Below are positions 57,260 to 64,000 of a stretch of DNA of 64,000 nucleotides, piece after piece. This DNA comes from Macrothele yani (taxonomy: Eukaryota; Arthropoda; Arachnida; Araneae; Macrothelidae): NCBI GenBank assembly GCA_039090855.1, contig CM077025.1, positions 101,412,489 to 101,476,488 on the forward strand, given 5' to 3'. A program made the position numbers and the translations under genes. Under the pieces are notes generated by a model. The model was not told the DNA's origin, searched no databases, and saw nothing but the letters and a program-made list of their open reading frames with translations. Every line of letters starts with the position of its first letter. The stretch's first letter is position 1.

Positions 57260-58110
57260 CCGAAGACCTAGGTATCAGTCAAGAATGCTTTTACTTTTAT
57301 TCATGCTTGTAATGCCATATAATTGATGGCTTCAGATTTTGGTTATTCCAGTTACCTGATTACCTACAACAAAATATATTATGCACATGGGTTAGTCACT
57401 GTAGGAAGAGAGCCTCTGAATGGTTAACTGCAAATATTGCAGAGATAGCATAAGTAGCTGTGAATTCATACTTATTTGTGTGTGCCTAAATAAGAAAGAT
57501 GACGGTTTTGCATGTTTTCATGAAGGAGATAAAAGGGAGAAAGAAAGAATTACATGTAATCATTATCATGATTTTTAAAGCATTATATGAACGTTCTGAA
57601 TATTAATATTTTTCAATGAGGCTGTTACTGAGATTATATTTTATTCATAAATTATCACTACTGACAAAATTCATTGCAATGTAGTGCCTGCTTAATTTAT
57701 TAAAATGAGCCAGTAGTATGAGTGGAGGTGGGTCTTTTATTGTTATCTGAACTGTTCAGGGTGTATTTTCAAATTCAGTGTTGTTATATCTTTATCATTT
57801 TTTTTAATCAGTGTGACACTTGTTTCTTTATGTATATTTTTGTAGGCATTATGATGTAAATTAATTTCTAACTTTCTGAAACATGATATACATATTTTTT
57901 TCATTAATTTTTGAATGAAATTGTAAAAAATAACTTTCATATGTGCATATACCATGTAATTTGAAAATTAATTCTTCACTGATTTGTGTGCCCTTTGTTG
58001 AAATCAGCTGTATAAACTGTTGCTGTGTTCATATTTAACTGAAATATAATAATATTTTTGCAATTGAATAGATACAGGTGTAAAATGAGCCCTCCCCCCT
58101 TCTTTTATAG
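57260..58110. other. Intron sequence, nothing recognised
   Basis: AT-rich. It ends in the polypyrimidine tract CCCTCCCCCCTTCTTTTATAG before the last exon. Confidence 0.6.
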
Positions 58111-58184
58111 CTGTTCTGGTCTGGCTGAATTACAAGAATGCATATGAATACTGGAATGAACAGAGAGCTAATCTTAATAAAGAG
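58111..58184 (+). CDS. BLTP1: BLTP1 (KIAA1109/tweek) internal exon 8 of 8 in window
   Basis: 74 bp. The first two bases complete the alanine begun at 53665, then VLVWLNYKNAYEYWNEQRAN and LNKE before GTAACT, phase 0. WLNYK-AY--WNEQR is one of the best-known BLTP1 signatures. The gene continues beyond the window; I found no later exon in 58185-64000. Confidence 0.95.
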
Positions 58185-58427
58185 GTAACTATAATTTGAT
58201 TTTTGGATCATTATTATCACCCTGATTTTTTTTTTTTTTTTTTTTTTTTGTTCACTATGTTGAAGTTAGCTAAAGCATTGTTTTTCAACTTTTGTTGAAC
58301 TGAAGAGCATTTTGAGGTTTTAATTATGTTACATAGAGCAGCTGATGGCTTTTTCATAATAAAAATATCAAACAAAGATCCTCGCTCTTTCCACGTTTAT
58401 AAGTGAGTCACGGAAAAATTTTCATCA

Positions 58428-58499
58428 GCCGCCACCGAGAGTCGAACCCAGGGTCTTCCAGTTACACATCGGATATGCTTCCGCTACACCACAGTGGCC
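58428..58499 (-). tRNA. tRNA-like sequence in left arm (probably not functional)
   Basis: Reverse-strand GTGGTGTAGCGGAAGCATAT and GGGTTCGACTCTCGG give A- and B-box-like blocks. Acceptor pairing is imperfect. Confidence 0.45.
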
Positions 58500-58950
58500 T
58501 CAAATTCCTCCAGACTCACACACGCTGACTGCCATGCCAATTATGGCAGGTTGCTTCTTGGAGCCCCGCACAATGCTTGGGTTTCACCAAAGATGGTAAG
58601 CAGCAACTGAAGAAATAATTAGGAGGCGAATGAATAATCAATACAGACATTTAACGTGGACCAGGAACATCAAACAAAGATCTTCGCTCTTTCCACGTTT
58701 ATAAGTGAGTCACTTATAAACGTGGAAAGAGCGAAGATCTTTGTTTATAAGTGAGGAAAGAGCAAAGATCTTTGTTTGATGTTCCTGGTCCACGTTAAAT
58801 GTCTGTATTAATTATTCATTCGCCTCCTAATTATTTCTTCAGTTGCTGCTTACCATCTTTGGTGAAACCCAAGCATTGTGCGGGGCTCCAAGAAGCAACC
58901 TGCCATAATTGGCATGGCAGTTAGCGTGTGTGAGTCTGGAGGAATTCAAG

Positions 58951-59022
58951 GCCGCTGTGGTGTAGCGGAAGCATAACCGGCGCATAACTGGAAGACCCTG
59001 GGTTCGACTCCCGGTGGCGACC
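58951..59022 (+). tRNA. tRNA-like sequence in right arm (probably not functional)
   Basis: GTGGTGTAGCGGAAGCATAA (D-arm/A-box region) and GGGTTCGACTCCCGG (T-arm/B box). The acceptor ends do not pair fully and no anticodon can be assigned with confidence. Confidence 0.45.
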
Positions 59023-59599
59023 AATGAGAATTTTTCCGTGACTCACTTATAAACATGGAAAGAGCGAGGATTTTTGTTTGATGTTCCTGGTCCACGTTAA
59101 ATGTCTGTATTAATAAAAAATATGTTAAGCTTGTACTGTGATGTGCATGATGTCTGACCTAATACCTAACTAACACTGCAGAAAGAAACAATTTTTGAAA
59201 ATAAATAAAGTGCACTTATAAATAATAAGTGCATTTCAAGCATTCATAATTTGTAATTACCGATATTTTGATTTTTATGGTCTTTCTCTAAATAACTTGA
59301 GAAGCATGCATTTTGTGGTGACAGAGCACTGATTTAAAACAACCAAATTACTAAGGTTATTAGTACTGTGAATGAAGACTTTATGTTCTGTTCAAGTGGT
59401 GATTATTCTGGTTTCTTTGCCCATTATGTCAGTTGAATTCAACGTTGGTATTGCAGACCTGCCAACTGTTCAAATTTTATCGTATTTAGTACGATAAATC
59501 ATGCTATAGTACGCTAATACGATTTTGCAGCCAAAAATATGATTTTTTTTACATATGTTTTCCCCCATTTTTTTCCTTTTCAGACAGAATCCTTGTAGT

Positions 59600-60890
59600 A
59601 GAATCGCGCCGACGGGCGACGTACCTCGCAGATTTATTTTGGTCCTGCAGACAAAAACAACATCCCCAGAACCCTATTAAACCATCTTGCAGACTCCCTA
59701 TCATAGATGCAAGTTTTCCGCCTTTCAAAATTTCTGAAAACGGAAGTTAGGCGTGAGGATTTCTTCCGTAATCGTAATATTTTTCTCTCTAAGGATGATG
59801 TACGTCGCAGAATTATTTTGTACTCATCCCCGTAACAGAATCGCGTCAACGGCCGACGTACATTGTAGACTTATTTTATACTCATTCCTGTAGAGGAATC
59901 ACGGCGATGTACATCGCAGGTTTATTTTGTACTCATCCCCGTTGCAGAATCGCGGCAATGGCTGACGTACATCACAGATTTATTTTGTACTCATCCCCGT
60001 AGAAGAATTGCGGTGACGTACCTCGCAAGTTTATTTTCTACTCATCCCCGTAGCAGAATAGCCTCGACGGCGGATGTACATCGCAGATTTAATTTGTACT
60101 CATCTCCATAGAAGAATCGCGGTGACGTACCTTTCAGGTTTATTTTCTACTCATCCCCGTAGCAGAATAGCGTCGACGGCGGACGTACATCGCAGATTTA
60201 TTTTGTACTCATTCCCGTAAAAGAATCGCGACGACGTAAACCGCGGATTTATTTTGTACTCATCCCCGTAGAAGAATCGCTGCGATGGGCTACGTACACA
60301 CCGTACGTTTATTTTGTACTCGTCCCCGTAGCAGAATCGCTGCGATGGGCTACGTACACACCGTACGTTTATTTTGTACTTGTCGACGGCCGACGTACAA
60401 CGCAGATTTATTTTGTACGCATCCCCGTAGAAGAATCACAGCGACATACATCGCAGATTTATTTTGTACACATCCCCGTAGAAGAATCACAGCAACGTAC
60501 ATCGCAGGTTTATTTTATACTCATCCCCATAACAGAATCGCAGCGATGGCCGACGTTCAGCGCAGATTTATTTTGTACTCATCCCAGTAGAAGAATCGTG
60601 GTGACGGCCGACGTAAGTCGCACGTTTATTTTATACTCATCCCCGTATAGGAATCGAGGCGACGGCCGACGTACATCGCAGATTTATTTTGTACTCATCC
60701 CCGTAGAAGATTCGCGGCGATGGCCGATGCACATCGCAGATTTATTTTGGTCCTGCAGACCAAAACGACATCCCCAGATCTTAAATAAACCATCTTGAAG
60801 ACCTCCTATAAAATGCAAATTTTCCGCCTCACATAATTTCCGACAGCGGAAGTTACGCAGAGTGAGGATTTCTCCCGTTTTCGTAATTTT
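59600..60890. repeat. GC-richer minisatellite, units about 50-58 bp, with repeated flanks
   Basis: Many copies of GATTTATTTTGTACTCATCC + CCGTAGAAGAATCGCGGCGA + CGGCCGACGTACATCGCA, differing by small deletions of GGCCGAC. Both ends share another block: GGTCCTGCAGAC.AAAACGACATCCCCAGA..., then TTTCCGCC and CGGAAGTTA.GC...GAGGATTTC, at 59640-59790 and 60750-60890. CpG content is notably higher than in the surroundings. Reading frames here are by-products of the repeat. Confidence 0.88.
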
Positions 60891-61489
60891 TTCCTAATAA
60901 TTAACAACATAAAAGTGTTTCGAAAAATGTAATTCATGAGACAAACCTTAAGGGTTGTCTTATATTATAAACGTGCTTTAGACTAATTATACATAATATC
61001 TAAGGTATTATTACCTGATATTGGCAAAGTATTTCACACGTTGTTGCTCCGTGAGGCACATGCTCCCAGTCCAAGAGAGGTCTATGGTTATGGGTTTTTT
61101 CAGTTAGTTAAAAAAAAATTTTTAATAAATGAAACCGTTAGGTTATATTATTATCAGTTTACATTCATTCGTTCGCACAATCAAATGTTTTAAATTTACT
61201 ATTAATTAAAAGATTGCATTAGAAAAAGTTATACTCATCGGGTCAGGAGATGTCTCTCAAGAGGCTCTTCATCACGTTGTTATGGCGAGCGCTTTCTGCA
61301 CAGCCGGTGTGTCATCGTCGGGCCTTCTACACCTGTATGAGGGTTTCCTCGCGTGTGTGCATCCGCTGGAGTTGCATGTCAGGAAACGAAGGGAAAGTTT
61401 TGTGGGTTGTGTGTGTCAGGTGATTGCTTCTCATGTGTCGCCATCTATTGGATGAGTTGGTAGGTATATCAGTCGTAAGTACAATTTTT

Positions 61490-61925
61490 TCTTTTTTGTG
61501 TAGCTATTTTTGAGCTATTGTTATTTATTTGTAGAAACAGGTGTATTATTTTTAGTCCTTTATTAAATGGTGTGACTTTTTGTAATGTTCTTTTTTTTTT
61601 TTTGTCTTTTTTTATGGATTTTTTCTCTTTTTATAAGTGACTTCCAGGCTGTATCCAGGTTGGTAGGGTCTTGTAAGTTGCATACTTTATCTTTTTTTTT
61701 TTTTTTGTTCAATTATAACGCTTTCAGAAATCCTTAATTCTTTTTCGTTTGTGTGGGTGGCTAGTAATTTAATATTTTCAAAATCAGGATACTGTTTATG
61801 ATTAATGCAGTGTTGAATGAGTGCAATTTTTTCTTCTTTTTTGTTCCAGTTTTTTACATGTTGATGTAATCTTTTTTATTAATCTATTTTTTGTGCTACC
61901 AATGTAAGAGATATGGTCTAACTCA
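61490..61925 (-). pseudogene. PLE-E left-arm GIY-YIG C-terminal piece
   Basis: The inverted copy reads (- strand) ISYIGSTKNRLIK-like, NWNKKEEKIALIQHCINHKQ, YPDFENIKLLATHTNEKELR and ISESVI, with poly-A interruptions. It breaks off at the junction with the right arm at about 61925. Confidence 0.65.
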
Positions 61926-61959
61926 TAAAGTCAACAGTATTAGGAATTGGGTAAAATGA

Positions 61960-62760
61960 GCCTTCACACATTCCTCAAATAGAAAGTACAGAGAAGAAGA
62001 AATCCAATGGATTATTAACACAACCAAACAATATAGGTATGACACAAAAACTGTTAAAAGATTTATTTTTGAATGCAAAAAGAATTTAAAGGAGTCTAGT
62101 AAAAACATTCCAAAAAAGAAATGCAAATTTTCAGGTTCTTTTCCTTTTATTAGAAAAGTAAGTGGACAATTTTTAAGATCAATGAAAAAACACAACATTA
62201 TTTTTGGTCATTCTGTTCAGAATATTAGTGACTTAGTTATAAAGAAAAAATATAACAGTAATATACTACAATCAGCAGGCGAGTATGAAATTCCTATTGC
62301 TTCACAGAGTTCTGTAGGTTCTGTAGGCCACATCTCTTACATTGGTAGCACAAATAATAGATTAATAAAAAGATTACATCAACATATAAAAAACTGGAAC
62401 AAAAAAAGAAGAAAAAACTGCACTCATTCAACACTGCATTAATCATAAACAATATCCTGATTTTGAAAATATTAAATTACTAGCCACCCACACAAACGAA
62501 AAAGAATTAAGGATTTCTGAAAGCGTTATAATTGAACAAAAAAAATAGATAAAATATGCAACTTACAAGACCCTACCAACCTGGATACAGCCTGGAAGTC
62601 ACTTATAAAAAGCGAAAAAATCCATAAAAAAAGACAAAAAAAAGGAACATTACAAAAAGTCACACCATTTAATAAAGGACTAAAAATAATACACCTGTTT
62701 CTACAAATAAATAACAATAGCTCAAAAATAGCTACACAAAAAAGAAAAAATTGTACTTAA
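61960..62760 (+). pseudogene. PLE-E linker and GIY-YIG domain, broken
   Basis: Frame pieces: IQWIINTTKQYRYDTKTVKR, KKCKFSGSFPFIRKVSGQFL, MKKHNIIFGHSVQNISDLVI, AGEYEIPIASQSSVGSVGHI and SYIGSTNNRLIKRLHQHIKN (62182-62442). After a shift, HKQYPDFENIKLLATHTNEK and ELRISESVIIEQ follow. GIY-YIG appears as GEYEIP...YIGST. The RT is missing. Confidence 0.82.
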
Positions 62761-63257
62761 GACTGATATACCTACCAACTCATCCAATAGATGGCGATAC
62801 ATGAGAAGCAATCACCTGACACACACAACCCACAAAACTTTCCCTTCGTTTCCCAGCATGCAACTCCAGCTGCTGCACACACGTGAGGAAACCTTCATGT
62901 AGGTGTAGAAGGCCCAACGATGGCATACCGGCTGTGCTGAAAGCGCTCACCATAACAACGTGACGAAGAGCCTCTTGAGAGATGTCTCCCGACCCGATGA
63001 GTATAACTTTTTCTAATGCAATCTTTTAATTAATAGTAAATTTAAAACGTTTGATTGTGCGAATGAATGAATGTGAACTGATAATAATATAATCTAATTG
63101 TTTCATTTATTAAAAAAAAATTTCTAACTAACCGAAAAACCCATAACAAATAGACCTCTCTCGGGCTGGGAGCATGTGCCTCATGGAGCGACAACGTGCG
63201 AAATACTTTGCCAATATCAGATAATAATACCTTAGAATATTATGTATAAAAGTGTTT

Positions 63258-64000
63258 GCTGATTAGATTTAATTAGTTTCTCAATAACATTTTGATGTAG
63301 GGAAAAATCCCTACATTCTCATCATCAAGAATTTATATAGCTGAAATAGGCTTCAAAAATTATCAGCATGCGTTGTGTTACGATTTTCTATCTGAGTGTT
63401 ATGTTGTTTGGTTCTGAGAGGTTGGCAGGTCTAGTTTTGGAAAATTATCCAAATTGAAGCTTTGGTTTTTCTTACGTTAGGTGAACTGTACCATAAGGAG
63501 GTGTTTAAATGCATTTTCATTTTTTTTTAATGCATATTTTGGTTTATGTTACTTATAATTTTAACTTTCCTTCCATTTTTGTGCAGTTTATGTAATTTCA
63601 ATGCAGAAATAATTTTGAATTTCTCAAATCTTTTTTTGTTGTCCCAGAAATTAAGTGGGCTATGTGTAATGTGAACTGGTCAAAGAAATTTGTTTAGTTT
63701 CAGATGTTTAAAGAAGTGATTCAACGTCAGCAGTTTGCTTTATATTGAAAATCAGTGCCAACTACAAAGAGCGTGGACAAGTTAAAACACAATCTCAATT
63801 AGTTGAGTATGACTTGTGAAAATTTTGGGATGATCATTATTTATAAATACATATCAATAATTATTAGGCAGAACATCTAAAAAATATTGATTTTGGAGTA
63901 CAGAGGAAGAGCTTGACTAGGTAATAGATCTAATTCATCTGGTTTTAATTTTTAATGAGAATGAAAACCTTGATAAAGAACTAGACAACAGAACTGGAAA
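63258..64000. other. Intron sequence, nothing recognised
   Basis: AT-rich. GGTTGGCAGGTCTA at 63420 mirrors CAGACCTGCCAAC at 59455, which may be the two ends of an old hAT-like unit enclosing 59455-63432, but no target duplication was found. Confidence 0.4.

Larger units (their letters stand above)
58369..59110. mobile_element. Second palindromic insertion with a tRNA-like unit in each arm
   Basis: Inverted arms meet near 58720. Both ends carry the CTCGCTCTTTCCACGTTTAT / ATAAACATGGAAAGAGCGAG module, which is also repeated twice at the centre (58675-58780). TAATAAAAATAT (58357-58368) and TAATAAAAAATAT (59111-59123) are a near-perfect target duplication. No protein. The design is the same as 5750-6213, but the sequence is unrelated outside the tRNA-like part. 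Confidence 0.8.
60921..63245. mobile_element. PLE-E: head-to-head Penelope-like insertion
   Basis: The left arm (about 61000-61925, - strand) mirrors the right-arm end (about 62330-63240, + strand). ATAAAAGTGTTT at 60909-60920 and 63246-63257 is a perfect 12-bp target duplication. A tail of about 80 bp lies at the left. Near 61240-61265 the - strand reads CTCCTGACCCGATGAGTATA, like the PLE-A hammerhead with helix II deleted. Confidence 0.88.

Noticed and set aside
60285..60798. Repetitive proteins FCTHPRRRITA-type
   Set aside because: Translation of the minisatellite; the frame changes with unit deletions and there is no gene context.
1027..63257. Palindromes as assembly artefacts (false inverted joins)
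   Set aside because: Each main palindrome has a single target duplication around both arms, arms differ by real substitutions and frameshifts, and several hold later insertions in one arm. Long reads would still be a useful check.
59455..63432. Single 4-kb hAT-like unit with CAGACCTGCCAAC ends
   Set aside because: The ends match over 13 bp, but no target duplication or transposase was found; kept only as a note.
58185..64000. A ninth BLTP1 exon
   Set aside because: I looked for an in-phase continuation after LNKE with proper splice sites and found none.

Overview
The window is animal nuclear DNA: AT-rich, dense in transposons, with GT-AG introns. It carries an internal piece of one host gene on the + strand. 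Eight small exons (2560-2649, 13926-14177, 18847-18972, 26002-26119, 37423-37490, 47171-47254, 53569-53665, 58111-58184) join in a consistent reading phase. They encode about 300 residues that I recognise as BLTP1 (KIAA1109; tweek in Drosophila), the giant bridge-like lipid-transfer protein. Only about 0.9 kb of 64 kb is host coding sequence; the introns (4.4-11.3 kb) are filled with mobile elements. The species cannot be fixed from the sequence. The mix of Penelope-like elements, hAT, Tc1/mariner, pogo/Tigger, R2-like LINE fragments and a tRNA-derived SINE suggests an invertebrate, perhaps a chelicerate or another arthropod (inference only).

Layout. 1-632: 106-bp satellite. 1040-1784, 3775-5436 and 5750-6213: palindromic insertions, the last holding a tRNA-like unit in each arm. 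2560-2757: BLTP1 exon whose 5' splice site sits in a 27-bp repeat. 6640-7188: inverted-repeat MITE. 9138-13052: head-to-head Penelope-like element (PLE-A). 13097-13290: hAT MITE. 14340-16080: PLE-B remnant joined to an R2-like remnant. 16829-18818: head-to-head PLE-C, ending 17 bp before an exon. 20040-21180: unexplained long palindrome. 23100-25671: hAT inserted in a SINE. 29407-33014: non-autonomous hAT containing a nearly intact hAT at 29753-32553. 33100-34383: mariner. 34542-36940: head-to-head PLE-D. 39166-41390: Tigger holding a palindrome. 42770-45500: palindromic PLE debris split by a Tc1 element. 45677-45895: complete SINE. 47345-49540: third hAT. 50290-51776: PLE fragment plus Tc1 fragment. 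53771-54037: hAT MITE. 54080-57250: two R2-like remnants. 58369-59110: second tRNA-containing palindrome. 59600-60890: GC-richer minisatellite. 60921-63245: head-to-head PLE-E.

The most unusual pattern is a class of insertions built as large inverted repeats, each bounded by an 11-14 bp target-site duplication. Four are Penelope-like elements. Others have no recognisable protein but the same architecture, and two of those carry tRNA-like sequences. I infer that these may be non-autonomous passengers copied by Penelope-type machinery. Hammerhead-like ribozyme motifs occur in the PLE ends, and their stems covary between families.

All calls come from reading the sequence. No database or folding program was run, and similarity statements rest on family knowledge.
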